From assembly GCF_001552535.1 (NCBI RefSeq), contig NZ_BCRJ01000072.1, forward strand, positions 1 to 64,000: a stretch of DNA of 64,000 bases. The letters are read 5' to 3'. Shown one piece after another: positions 7,641 through 15,390 of the stretch. Position 1 is the stretch's first letter; every line of letters begins with the position of its first letter. The notes below the pieces were generated by a model that had not been told where the DNA came from, did no database searches, and saw only the letters and a program-made list of their open reading frames with translations. The position numbers and the translations under genes are program-made. The stretch is from Nocardioides jensenii JCM 1364 = NBRC 14755. Lineage in GTDB: Bacteria > Actinomycetota > Actinomycetes > Propionibacteriales > Nocardioidaceae.

Positions 7641-9304
7641 CAGATGCCGAAGGTGTTGCGCGGGTAGGCCGCGTTCACGTCGGTGATCACGTTGACCAGG
7701 TAGGGCACGCCCGAGGCGAAGGCCCGGTCGATCGCGGTCCCGATCTGACGCGGGTCGCTGACCGTCTCCCCGGCGCCGCCGAGGGCCTTGACCACCTCGT
7801 CGTACGGCGTCCGCGGGGCAAGGTCGGCCGCGACGTCGTAGCCGTAGAGCATCTGCATCGGGCCCTTCTCGAGACCCCAGGCAGAGTTGTTGCCGCAGAT
7901 CATCACGACCGGCAGGTTCTGGCGGACGAGTGAGTCGACGTCCATCAGCGAGAACCCGGCCGCGCCATCGCCCAGGAGCAGCACGACTTGCGAGGAGGGC
8001 CGAGCGATCCGGGCCGCCATCGCGGAACCGAGACCGGCGCCGAGACAGCCGTAGGGGCCGGGATCCAGCCAGCACCCGGCCTGTCTCGGCTCGACGAACT
8101 TGCCCGCGAAGCTGACGAAGTCTCCGCCGTCACCGATCACCACGGCGTCGTCGGCCAGCCGGGGGACCAGCTCTCCGTAGATGCGGGCCGGGTGGATCGG
8201 GTCGGCCTCCGCGGTGAGCAGGGCGCTGTCGCGTTCCACCGCTGCGGCCACGCCCTGCTGGAGGGTGGAGACCCACGACGACCAGTCCGGCTTGCGGACG
8301 ACTTGGTCGACCGCGTTGGCCAGGGCTTCGAAGACCAGGGTCAGGTCGCCGGCAGCCGATCCGGCCAGCGCGGCGTGCCCGGAGACCTGCGCCCGGGAGT
8401 CGGCGATGTGCACCACGTCGGCGACCGGAGCGCCGTCCTTGCCCCCGAAGACTCCGTAGCCCAGGCGGAAGTCGAGGGGCGTCCCGACCACCACGACCAG
8501 GTCACTGGTGCCGAGCGCCTGACCGCGAGCCTTGGTGGCCAGCAGCGGGTGACCGCCCGGCACCACGCCACGGCCCATGCCGTTCGTGATCGTGGGTATG
8601 CCGATGGCCTCGACGAACTCGCGGGCCGCGACCTCGGCGCCGTCGGCCCAGACGTCGGTGCCGAGGACCAGCACCGGGCGCTGGGCGCGGCCCAGCAGTT
8701 CTGCGATGGCGCTGATCGCCTCCGGGTCCGGGGCCACGGGCTCGGGAAGGGTGGCGTCGGTGAAGTCGGAGGTCGCGGAGTTGAAGAACTCGTCCATCGG
8801 GACGTCGACGAAGGTCGGACCTCGGTGGGGGGATCGCGCCACCGCAAAGGCGTCATCGATGCCCGCGGCGATGTCGGCCGCGGTGTGCAGGGTGCGGGCC
8901 TGCTTGGAGACCGGTGCGAGGATCGGCGGCTGGTCCAGCTCCTGCAGACTGCCGGTGCCCCACCGGTTCGCGGGGGCGCGACCGCCGACGACGACCATCG
9001 GGGACCCGGCGAACTGGGCCTGCGCGATCGCACTCACGCCGTTGGTGACTCCGGGTCCGGCGGTCAGCACCGCCAGCCCCGGAACCCGCGTCAGCTTGCC
9101 GGTGGCCTCGGCGGCGAACGCGGCGGTCTGCTCGTGGCGTACGTCGACGATGCGCATCGGCGGGTTCGCCTTCACGGCCCCGTCGTACATGGGAAACACG
9201 TGCGCCCCGGAGAGGGTGAACATGGTCTCGACCCCGTGGGCGCGGGCGACGTGGACGGCGAGCTCTCCGCCGTGCCCGGTCAGCGATCCGTTCTCGTCAG
9301 TCAT
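7640..9304 (-). CDS. Thiamine-diphosphate enzyme of the acetolactate synthase superfamily
   Basis: A 554-residue ThDP-dependent enzyme with the three-domain layout of acetolactate synthase. The catalytic Glu lies in VRHEQTAAFAAEA near residue 58, and the ThDP/Mg motif GDG...NN is present as LLGDGAAGFSLMDV to MICGNNSAW. It resembles IlvB-like, oxalyl-CoA-decarboxylase-like and ILVBL-like members, and it has no small subunit or other ilv genes beside it, so it is probably not the biosynthetic enzyme. 2-Hydroxyacyl-CoA lyase or another decarboxylase are alternatives. It is the first gene of a pair with the GNAT enzyme. Confidence 0.8.
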   Translation of the reverse strand: MTDENGSLTGHGGELAVHVARAHGVETMFTLSGAHVFPMYDGAVKANPPMRIVDVRHEQTAAFAAEATGKLTRVPGLAVLTAGPGVTNGVSAIAQAQFAGSPMVVVGGRAPANRWGTGSLQELDQPPILAPVSKQARTLHTAADIAAGIDDAFAVARSPHRGPTFVDVPMDEFFNSATSDFTDATLPEPVAPDPEAISAIAELLGRAQRPVLVLGTDVWADGAEVAAREFVEAIGIPTITNGMGRGVVPGGHPLLATKARGQALGTSDLVVVVGTPLDFRLGYGVFGGKDGAPVADVVHIADSRAQVSGHAALAGSAAGDLTLVFEALANAVDQVVRKPDWSSWVSTLQQGVAAAVERDSALLTAEADPIHPARIYGELVPRLADDAVVIGDGGDFVSFAGKFVEPRQAGCWLDPGPYGCLGAGLGSAMAARIARPSSQVVLLLGDGAAGFSLMDVDSLVRQNLPVVMICGNNSAWGLEKGPMQMLYGYDVAADLAPRTPYDEVVKALGGAGETVSDPRQIGTAIDRAFASGVPYLVNVITDVNAAYPRNTFGI

Positions 9305-9313
9305 ACCCAGAGG

Positions 9314-10147
9314 TTAGCCATCACCCAGGTGTCGGGGGTTCGACTCGCGCAGGCCGTCGATCAGCACGAGCAGCAGGTCCGAGCGCACCTCGGGTGGATC
9401 GGGCGCGAACGCGAGCTTGAGGTAGAGCGCGCGCAGGAACGCCTGGGGATTGTGCGAGGACAGATGGGGACTGCCCTCGCTGGTGGCCGCCGCCGCGTTG
9501 ACCAGCCGGCGCACCCACGGCCCCAACACGGTGAGCGGCACGAGGTTGCGTCGTAGGCAGGCGGCCGTGGCGTCGGCCATGCGATCGGGCTCACCGCACA
9601 CCATCGGCTCGTCGGAGGGAAGCAGCAGCCGGTCGGCGATCAGGTCCAGCAACACGGTCAGCTCGTTGACCCCGAAGTGCGGCGACCTCGCGAGGACGCC
9701 GATGGCGTCGGCTCCGTGAGCGATCGCGTGGGCCCAGCCCTTGCCTTCGACGAAGCCGCGGTGGTCCTGCTCGCGGACGTACCAGCTGGCCACGCGATCG
9801 CCCCACTGAAAGACCTTCGTGGCGGGCAGGCCAACGGCGGTTCCGCGCTCCAGGCAGGCGGCCAGGACCCGGGTCGAGAAGCTCCGACGGAACACCGTGT
9901 CGGTGCCGGACTCACCGATGCCGACGTCGAGGCCCGCGGCCATCCCGTCGCCGAGCCCGACCAACAGGTCGTCGTACACGCCGCGGTCGATCCAGGTGGT
10001 CAGCACCTCGACGGCGATCTGGTCGCGTTCGACGGGGTCGGTGCTGCCCAGCATCTCGGTCAGCTCGGCGGTGAGGTCGGCCAGGGGACGATCGGTGGGA
10101 ACCTCGAGATCGTTGGTGAGCACGTGGTCCCAGATCGTTGATGCCAT
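9314..10147 (-). CDS. DUF2785 family protein
   Basis: A 277-residue, mostly helical, soluble protein matching the DUF2785 family, whose marker is the stretch around KGWAHAIAHGADAIG (residues about 137-151). The function of the family is unknown. It is transcribed toward the ThDP enzyme with a 9-base gap, so the three minus-strand genes may form one transcript. It is divergent from pdtaS, 112 bases away. Confidence 0.8.
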   Translation of the reverse strand: MASTIWDHVLTNDLEVPTDRPLADLTAELTEMLGSTDPVERDQIAVEVLTTWIDRGVYDDLLVGLGDGMAAGLDVGIGESGTDTVFRRSFSTRVLAACLERGTAVGLPATKVFQWGDRVASWYVREQDHRGFVEGKGWAHAIAHGADAIGVLARSPHFGVNELTVLLDLIADRLLLPSDEPMVCGEPDRMADATAACLRRNLVPLTVLGPWVRRLVNAAAATSEGSPHLSSHNPQAFLRALYLKLAFAPDPPEVRSDLLLVLIDGLRESNPRHLGDG

Positions 10148-10259
10148 GCGGCCAGTCTGCCAGCCGAGCGGGCGCCACGGCCGGGCGGGAGACCTGCCCG
10201 GGCAGCCACCGGCGGAGGTGCGTCGACGAACTTCCGGTGATGCGCACTAGTCTGGCGCG

Positions 10260-11732
10260 GTGCCCACTCTCGACGAACTGGCCAAGGCGCACACGGACCT
10301 CGATTCCGACGACCTGGCCTGGCTGCAGCGGTTGATGGCCGACTGGCAGATCATCGCCGACCTGTCCTTCGCGGACCTGGTGCTGTGGCTGCCCGACCAC
10401 GAGGGCAAGGGTTTCTGGGCCGGGGGGCAGATGCGGCCGACGACCGGGCCGACCGCACTGCTCGACGACGTGATGGGCACCTTCGTCCCGGTGAACCGGC
10501 GCCCCATGCTGGACCAGGCGCTGGCCCAGGGCCGCGTGATCCGTGAGGGAGACCCCGAGTGGCGCGATGACGTGCCGGTGCGGGTGGAGACGATCCCGGT
10601 GCGCCGTGGGGAGCACGTGATCGCGGTGGTCGCGCGCAACACCAACCTGCTGGGCGTGCGTACGCCGAGCCGTCTCGAGCTGTCCTACCTGCAGACCGCG
10701 GCGGACCTGACCCAGATGATCAGCAAGGGCCTGTTCCCGTCGGCGGGCGAGCGCAGCGACCATGCCGACACCGCTCGGGTGGGCGACGGCTTCATCCGGG
10801 TCGGGCAGACCGGCATCGTCACCTATGCCTCGCCCAATGCGCTCAGTGTCTATCGGCGACTCGGGCACACCGGTGACCTGGCCGGTCACCTGCTCACCGA
10901 CCTGACGCGTGAGCTGGTCCCACCGCGCAAGCGGCTCGACGAGGAGACCCTCAGCTCAGTGCTCGGTGGCCATCTCCACAAGGACGCGGAGATCACCGGT
11001 GACGGAGTCGCCGTGATCGCGCGCAGCATCCCGCTGCGCCCGCAAGGTGAGCACATCGGTGCGCTGATCCTGCTGCGCGACGTCACGGAGCTGCGTCGCC
11101 GTGACCGTGAGCTGGTCACCAAGGACGCGACGATCCGCGAGATCCACCACCGGGTGAAGAACAACCTGCAGACGGTGGCCGCCCTGCTCCGGCTCCAGGC
11201 CCGGCGCATGGACACCCCCGACGCGAAGGCCGCGCTCGAGGAGGCGGTACGCCGGGTCGGCACGATCGCCATCGTGCACGAGACCCTCAGCCAGGCCGTT
11301 GAGGAGCACGTCGACTTCGACGAGATCGCCGACCGGCTGGGGCGCATGGTCACCGACGTCAGCGCCGTGGGGGAGACCGTCCACGTGGTGCGCACCGGAA
11401 GGTTCGGAGTGCTCACCTCGGAGATGGCCACCGCACTGGCGATGGTCGTGACCGAGCTGCTGCAGAACGCGGTCGAGCACGCCTACGTCACGGGTGACAC
11501 CGGGCGGATCACCCTCGACGCGCAACGGCTGGTGGGCCGGTTGCACGTGACGGTCGAGGACGACGGTCGCGGGCTGCCCGCGGGCTTCGACCTCGACGGG
11601 GCGGTCAACCTCGGCTTGTCGATCGTGCGCACCCTGGTGGAGTCAGAGATGGCCGGCGTCCTCGAGATGGGATCCGCGCACGCGCCGCTGGAGCACGGAA
11701 CGCGGGTCCAGATCGACGTGCCTGTCGACTGA
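10260..11732 (+). CDS. pdtaS: Sensor histidine kinase PdtaS (GAF-PAS-HisKA_2)
   Basis: A 490-residue soluble histidine kinase matching mycobacterial PdtaS, which phosphorylates the antiterminator PdtaR (not in this window). An N-terminal GAF-like part (about 1-160) is followed by a PAS-like part (170-280) and a HisKA_2 box REIHHRVKNNLQT with His296/His297. An ATPase domain with TELLQNAVEHAY and EDDGRGLPAGF follows. The GTG at 10260 lies 6 bases after a TAGTCT box (10248-10253), so the message is probably leaderless. It faces whiB1 tail to tail, the same neighbourhood as in mycobacteria, where sigH and its anti-sigma are also close. Confidence 0.93.
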   Translation: MPTLDELAKAHTDLDSDDLAWLQRLMADWQIIADLSFADLVLWLPDHEGKGFWAGGQMRPTTGPTALLDDVMGTFVPVNRRPMLDQALAQGRVIREGDPEWRDDVPVRVETIPVRRGEHVIAVVARNTNLLGVRTPSRLELSYLQTAADLTQMISKGLFPSAGERSDHADTARVGDGFIRVGQTGIVTYASPNALSVYRRLGHTGDLAGHLLTDLTRELVPPRKRLDEETLSSVLGGHLHKDAEITGDGVAVIARSIPLRPQGEHIGALILLRDVTELRRRDRELVTKDATIREIHHRVKNNLQTVAALLRLQARRMDTPDAKAALEEAVRRVGTIAIVHETLSQAVEEHVDFDEIADRLGRMVTDVSAVGETVHVVRTGRFGVLTSEMATALAMVVTELLQNAVEHAYVTGDTGRITLDAQRLVGRLHVTVEDDGRGLPAGFDLDGAVNLGLSIVRTLVESEMAGVLEMGSAHAPLEHGTRVQIDVPVD

Positions 11733-11789
11733 GGTTTGCTCTCGGGTCAGCAGGTCCCGACACGACGGTCGGCTGGTTCGACCACCATC

Positions 11790-11815
11790 AGCGGATCCGC
11801 CGGGGCGGCTCCGCT
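11790..11815. terminator. Bidirectional terminator between pdtaS and whiB1
   Basis: AGCGGATCCGCC (11790-11801) pairs with the facing GGCGGCTCCGCT (to 11815) around a short G-rich loop. It overlaps the whiB1 stop codon and serves both converging genes. Confidence 0.7.
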
Positions 11816-12065
11816 AGGCAGTGCGGACGCGGGCGCGGGCGTTGCGGCGCTTGAGGGCGCGACGCTCGTCCTCACCGAGTCCACCCCAGACGCCGTGGTC
11901 CTGCCCCGCCTCGAGGGCCCACGCGAGACATTGTTCGCGCACCTCGCAGCGTCGGCACACCTGCTTGGCTTCCTCGATCTGGAGGATGGCCGGACCGGTG
12001 TTGCCGATCGGGAAGAACAACTCCGGGTCCTCGTCGAGGCACGCGGAGCGATGGCGCCAATCCAT
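11814..12065 (-). CDS. whiB1: Iron-sulfur transcription regulator WhiB1
   Basis: An 83-residue Wbl protein, nearly identical in pattern to mycobacterial WhiB1. Cys9, Cys37, Cys40 and Cys46 would hold a 4Fe-4S cluster, followed by the GVWGG turn and a basic tail (RRALKRRNARAR). WhiB1 is known as an essential, nitric-oxide-sensitive partner of the primary sigma factor. I chose the start giving MDWRHR because it has a good ribosome site (AGAGGGAG); a start 7 codons upstream is possible but would include that site. The pairing with convergent pdtaS supports the identity. Confidence 0.96.
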   Translation of the reverse strand: MDWRHRSACLDEDPELFFPIGNTGPAILQIEEAKQVCRRCEVREQCLAWALEAGQDHGVWGGLGEDERRALKRRNARARVRTA

Positions 12066-12244
12066 GGCGGGGGACTCCCTCTTCATCTAGCGTCGTCAAC
12101 GGCCTGTGGGTCGTTGCGTAAAAGTTCTTGTGCGCGCAGGGCCATGCAGACCCTGTTCAGGGCGCACGGAACAGATTCGCAAGAACTGGACCCCGTGACA
12201 ACCCCTTACCGGCGTCGCTTTCGTCACAAGTATGGTTTTTCCTC

Positions 12245-12676
12245 GTGAGCAGCCCTACTGAGCGAGTGATTCCGCCGCCGACAACGGTCGCGGCCAGCCT
12301 GACCGCGCTCGAAGGGCTGGCCCTGATCGCGTTCGCCGTCCTCGAGCTCTTCAACGTCTCGACCGGTCGGCTGACCATGGGGCTCAGCACGTCGTTGTTC
12401 TTCGCGGCGTACGGCGGCGTGCTGGTCTGGGCTGCCTGGTCGTTGTGGCGGGGAGCCTCGTGGGCCCGGGGCGCGATCGTCTTCTCCCAGCTGATGGCAC
12501 TCGGTCTCGCCTGGAGCTTCCGAGGTGGCGAGACCACGGGCGTGGCCATCGCCCTGACGGTCGTGGCGCTGCTGGTGCTGGCAGGCACCCTGCACCCGGC
12601 CAGCCTCGACTACCTCTCCGACGAGCCGGGCGAGGCCGCCGACCAGGGGCCGGGCGACGCCCCGGAGGAGCCCTGA
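12245..12676 (+). CDS. Small four-helix membrane protein, function unknown
   Basis: A 143-residue protein with about four hydrophobic segments (roughly 15-35, 47-67, 74-92 and 97-115) and an acidic, Pro-rich tail. No catalytic motif is visible. The start is the GTG at 12245, 8 bases after a TATGGT box (12231-12236) with no ribosome site, which fits a leaderless message. It ends 4 bases from the end of the converging sigF gene. Similar small membrane proteins are common in Nocardioides-like genomes, but I cannot assign a role. Confidence 0.75.
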   Translation: MSSPTERVIPPPTTVAASLTALEGLALIAFAVLELFNVSTGRLTMGLSTSLFFAAYGGVLVWAAWSLWRGASWARGAIVFSQLMALGLAWSFRGGETTGVAIALTVVALLVLAGTLHPASLDYLSDEPGEAADQGPGDAPEEP

Positions 12677-12680
12677 ACGG

Positions 12681-13484
12681 TCAGTGCGGGTCCGCCAACG
12701 CATCGCGCAGGTGATCCAAGGTCTTGGTCAGCAGGCGCGACACGTGCATCTGACTCACACCGACCTCTGCCGCGATCTGGGACTGCGTCATGTTCTTGAA
12801 GAACCGCAGCATCAGGATGTTCTTCTCGCGCGGTGGCAGCTGCTCGAGCAACGGCTTGAGTGACTCGCGCAGCTCGACGTGCTCGAGGCCCTCGTCGTCG
12901 ACGCCCATGGTGTCGAGCATGCTCAGCGCGCCGTCCTCGCTGCTGTCGCTGCCGGCGTCCAGGGAGAGCGTCGAGTAGGCGTTGCTCGACTCGATCCCCT
13001 CGATGACCTCTTCGACGGAGCAGTCGATCGCCTGGGCGATCTCGGAGGGTGTGGGGGAGCGACCCAACGACTGGTTCAGCTCGGCGGTGGCGGCGCTGAT
13101 CTGCATGCGGAGTTCCTGGAGGCGCCGAGGCACCCGGATCGCCCAGCCCTTGTCGCGGAAGTGGCGCTTGATCTCGCCGATGATGGTGGGTGTCGCGTAC
13201 GTCGAGAACTCGACCCCGCGCTCGGTGTCGAACCGATCGACGGCCTTGATCAGACCGATCGTGCCCACCTGGACGAGGTCCTCGAACGGTTCGCCACGGT
13301 TGCGGAACCGACGGGCGCAGTGCTCGACGAGGGGGAGGTGCAGGCGCACCAGGTCATCGCGAGCCATCGACCGCGAAGCCTCGGTCAGGCCCTCGTCGGC
13401 GACGCGGTCGAACAGTGCGGCGCTGGCCGCCTTGATCTCGGTCAGTTGCATGCGTGGAGGCGATCCCCCGATCTCGGCGCTCAT
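12681..13484 (-). CDS. sigF: Stress/sporulation-type sigma factor (SigB/SigF/SigG family)
   Basis: A 267-residue group-3 sigma factor. Region 2 reads LVRLHLPLVEHCARRF, FEDLVQVGTIGLIKAVDRFD and FSTYATPTIIGEIKRHFRD; region 3 follows with VPRRLQELR; region 4 ends MTQSQIAAEVGVSQMHVSRLL. This pattern belongs to the SigF/SigB family controlled by partner-switching kinases. The gene starts one base after the stop of the RsbW-like gene, so both share a transcript. In relatives it governs general stress or stationary-phase genes. Which of the several actinobacterial SigF-like paralogues this is cannot be settled here. Confidence 0.92.
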   Translation of the reverse strand: MSAEIGGSPPRMQLTEIKAASAALFDRVADEGLTEASRSMARDDLVRLHLPLVEHCARRFRNRGEPFEDLVQVGTIGLIKAVDRFDTERGVEFSTYATPTIIGEIKRHFRDKGWAIRVPRRLQELRMQISAATAELNQSLGRSPTPSEIAQAIDCSVEEVIEGIESSNAYSTLSLDAGSDSSEDGALSMLDTMGVDDEGLEHVELRESLKPLLEQLPPREKNILMLRFFKNMTQSQIAAEVGVSQMHVSRLLTKTLDHLRDALADPH

Positions 13485-13485
13485 G

Positions 13486-13860
13486 TCAGGCGTCGACTGT
13501 CGAGTTCATCGTCATGGTCACGGCGAGTGTGCCGTCGCCGGAGATCAGCTCGGCGTGCGTGGTGAGGGCGCTGAGCACCTGCCACGCGAACCCGTCCTCC
13601 TCGGGGAGCTCGGTCGTGGCGCTCGGCACCGTGACGGTGATCGTGACCTCACCGGTCTTCATGAAGAACGCGCAGGTCAGGTCGGACCCCTCGGTCGCGG
13701 AGGGGAGCACCATCGCGCAGGCCTCGCCGACCGCCATCCGGAGGTCCTCGATGTCGTCGATGGTGAAGTCGAGCCGAGCGGCCAGACTGACGGTCGTGGC
13801 GCGCAGCACGGACACGTAGGCGCTGTCTACGGGAAGTCGGAGCTCGACGTCGGGTCGCAT
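13486..13860 (-). CDS. rsbW: RsbW-type anti-sigma factor / serine kinase
   Basis: A 124-residue GHKL ATPase-like protein. DLRMAVGEACAMVL carries the N-box Glu region typical of RsbW/SpoIIAB, and the later GFAWQVLSALTTHAEL replaces the usual glycine-rich lid. Such proteins bind the sigma factor directly and phosphorylate a STAS antagonist. It stands immediately before sigF. The ATG at 13860 follows a TATGTT box by 6 bases on the minus strand, suggesting a leaderless transcript. No STAS partner is adjacent. Confidence 0.85.
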   Translation of the reverse strand: MRPDVELRLPVDSAYVSVLRATTVSLAARLDFTIDDIEDLRMAVGEACAMVLPSATEGSDLTCAFFMKTGEVTITVTVPSATTELPEEDGFAWQVLSALTTHAELISGDGTLAVTMTMNSTVDA

Positions 13861-14319
13861 GCGGACAACATATCGTCTGCCCCGCCCGCACGCGCGGATC
13901 CCGGCTGGACGTCGTGGCCAGCCGGCCCTCGGGTGACCGATGAGCAGTCCCTCGTCGCCATGGTCGGCCGGGACGCTGCGTTCATCTCATCAGCCAGTTC
14001 GTCGTACGGGGCGACGCACGCTCGAACCGTGGCTCCCGGGTCTGAACTGCCTGTTCACGTGAACGCGGAGCTCGGATGTGATGTCTCAGGACATCGAGGA
14101 CGACGCACCTACGGAAACGTAGGTCCGTCGTCCTTCTCCGGTGTTGGTCCGAGCTTGCGGACCGTGCGACAGGTAAGTCCCTGCGGTGGGACCGATCGCC
14201 CCGCCTGGGATGTGCGGTGCCTGTCCCACTTACCTGTCGCACGGTCCGGAACCTCGATGTCCTGGCAGGGCGAACACGGACCCAGGACTCGTCAAGCCCG
14301 CCCGTGGTGGCGAAATCAG
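13861..14319. other. Non-coding gap between rsbW and the sodN terminator
   Basis: About 460 bases without a convincing gene. The gap holds a hairpin at 13901-13925 (CCGGCTGG/CCAGCCGG), a perfect 12-bp palindrome GTTCACGTGAAC at 14053-14064, and the dispersed element at 14077-14248. An open minus-strand frame that crosses it has no family resemblance or start signal and looks like a shadow. Confidence 0.6.
14077..14248 (-). repeat. Dispersed inverted-repeat element, copy A
   Basis: A 172-base element whose reverse complement aligns with 25735-25905 along its full length, with only one single-base gap. It contains perfect 21-bp inverted arms (14158-14178 and 14228-14248) separated by 49 bases. 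A small hairpin with stem ACCTACG/CGTAGGT sits around 14108-14122, and a GATGTC-TCAG-GACATC palindrome lies at its lower end. It carries no open frame. Confidence 0.85.
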
Positions 14320-14353
14320 GGAAGGGTGCCGCGCTGGCGCGCGACACCCTTCC
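14320..14353 (-). terminator. Terminator of sodN
   Basis: GGAAGGGTG (14320-14328) pairs with CACCCTTCC (14345-14353) around a GC-rich inner stem. It lies 42 bases past the sodN stop on the minus strand. Confidence 0.85.
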
Positions 14354-14394
14354 TTGGGACGGCGAAGGCCTGGTGGCTCGACCCCGTCGAGACG

Positions 14395-14796
14395 TCAGGC
14401 CTTCTTGGTCTCCCAGAAGATCTCGGCGATCTCGTCGATCTTGGCGAGCAGCTGGTCGGCCACCTCGGCGTCCATGGAGCCCTTGGTGCCGGTCGCGCCG
14501 GCGAGCTTGGTCGCCTCGTTGACCAGGGTGTGCAGCTGCGGGTACTTCTCGAAGTGCGGGGGCTTGAAGTAGTCGGTCCACAGCACCCACAGGTGGTGCT
14601 TGACCAGCTCGCTGCGCTGCTCCTTGATCAGAACGGCGCGGGTCCGGAAGTCGGGGTCGTCGTTGTCGGCGAGCTTGCCGATGACGGCCTTGATCGACTC
14701 GGCCTCGATGCGGGCCTGGGCGGGGTCATAGACGCCGCAGGGCAGGTCGCAGTGGGCGTGGACCTCAACGGTGGGGGCGAACAGTCGCTCAAGCAT
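14395..14796 (-). CDS. sodN: Nickel superoxide dismutase
   Basis: A 133-residue precursor. Removing the first 14 residues exposes HCDLPCGVYDPA, the nickel-hook motif in which the new N-terminal His1, Cys2 and Cys6 bind nickel. The rest is the expected four-helix bundle. The enzyme dismutates superoxide in the cytoplasm without iron or manganese. The start has a good ribosome site (GAAGGAGAG). The maturation protease gene sodX lies divergently 63 bases away. Confidence 0.97.
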   Translation of the reverse strand: MLERLFAPTVEVHAHCDLPCGVYDPAQARIEAESIKAVIGKLADNDDPDFRTRAVLIKEQRSELVKHHLWVLWTDYFKPPHFEKYPQLHTLVNEATKLAGATGTKGSMDAEVADQLLAKIDEIAEIFWETKKA

Positions 14797-14859
14797 GCTT
14801 GGCGTCCTCTCCTTCGACAGGGAACGTGGTCGGTATGACTCACTGCGACACTACTCCGC

Positions 14860-15225
14860 ATGAGGAGTCGTCGTCAGCCGGGTGTCCGCAGTCGCCTCGT
14901 CGCCCGCGGAGCACGCGGTCGCATCGGCATCGCCGTCGTCCGTGGCCGGTCGATGGAACCCGGCCTGCGGGACGGCGACCGTCTGCTGGTGCGGTACGAC
15001 GCCCGCGTGCGATCCGGCGACGTGGTGGTGGCCCGCTTCGTCGACGGCACGCTTGCCGTCAAGCGCGCGCACGAGAGGCGATCCACACGCACCGGCGCCC
15101 CGGGGTGGTGGTTGCTCAGCGACAACGCCGAGCAGGGAGTCGACTCCCGACACCGCGGGGTCGTCCCGGAAGAGGCCGTGCTCGCGGTCGTGCGCTGCCG
15201 GGTGTGGCCCCCGGTTCGATGGTGA
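14860..15225 (+). CDS. sodX: Nickel superoxide dismutase maturation protease SodX
   Basis: A 121-residue S24/S26-type peptidase. The catalytic Ser31 lies in GRSMEPGLRDGD and the Lys68 in LAVKRAH, and the C-terminal LLSDNAEQGVDSR box is also typical of type I signal peptidases. There is no clear membrane anchor, in keeping with cutting the cytoplasmic SodN precursor. Divergent pairing with sodN is the usual arrangement and supports the assignment. The first 20 residues are very Arg-rich, and the exact start is less certain than the rest. Confidence 0.9.
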   Translation: MRSRRQPGVRSRLVARGARGRIGIAVVRGRSMEPGLRDGDRLLVRYDARVRSGDVVVARFVDGTLAVKRAHERRSTRTGAPGWWLLSDNAEQGVDSRHRGVVPEEAVLAVVRCRVWPPVRW

Positions 15226-15390
15226 TGCGCGTCTCAATTCCGAGATCCCGACGGAACGAGCATTCTTCGCACGCACGCGTTGTGACAAGATGACGAGCAG
15301 GGAGACCCCCTGGTCCGACAAGTTCCGCGAACCACCTCTGACGCGTCGAGCTGGGCCCGCCCACACCGCACTCTCTCACGAAAGTCCGTC

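Noticed and set aside
9305..9330. Possible DtxR box with AGGTTAGCC
   Set aside because: Only the left half matches the consensus, and it lies at the 3' end of the DUF2785 gene, not in a promoter.
13982..14590. Minus-strand open frame across the rsbW-sodN gap
   Set aside because: Its N-terminal part is out of frame over sodN and the rest runs through the sodN terminator and the repeat element; no family likeness.
14797..14859. Nickel-responsive Nur box between sodN and sodX
   Set aside because: I looked for a TGCAA/TTGCA palindrome and did not find a convincing one.
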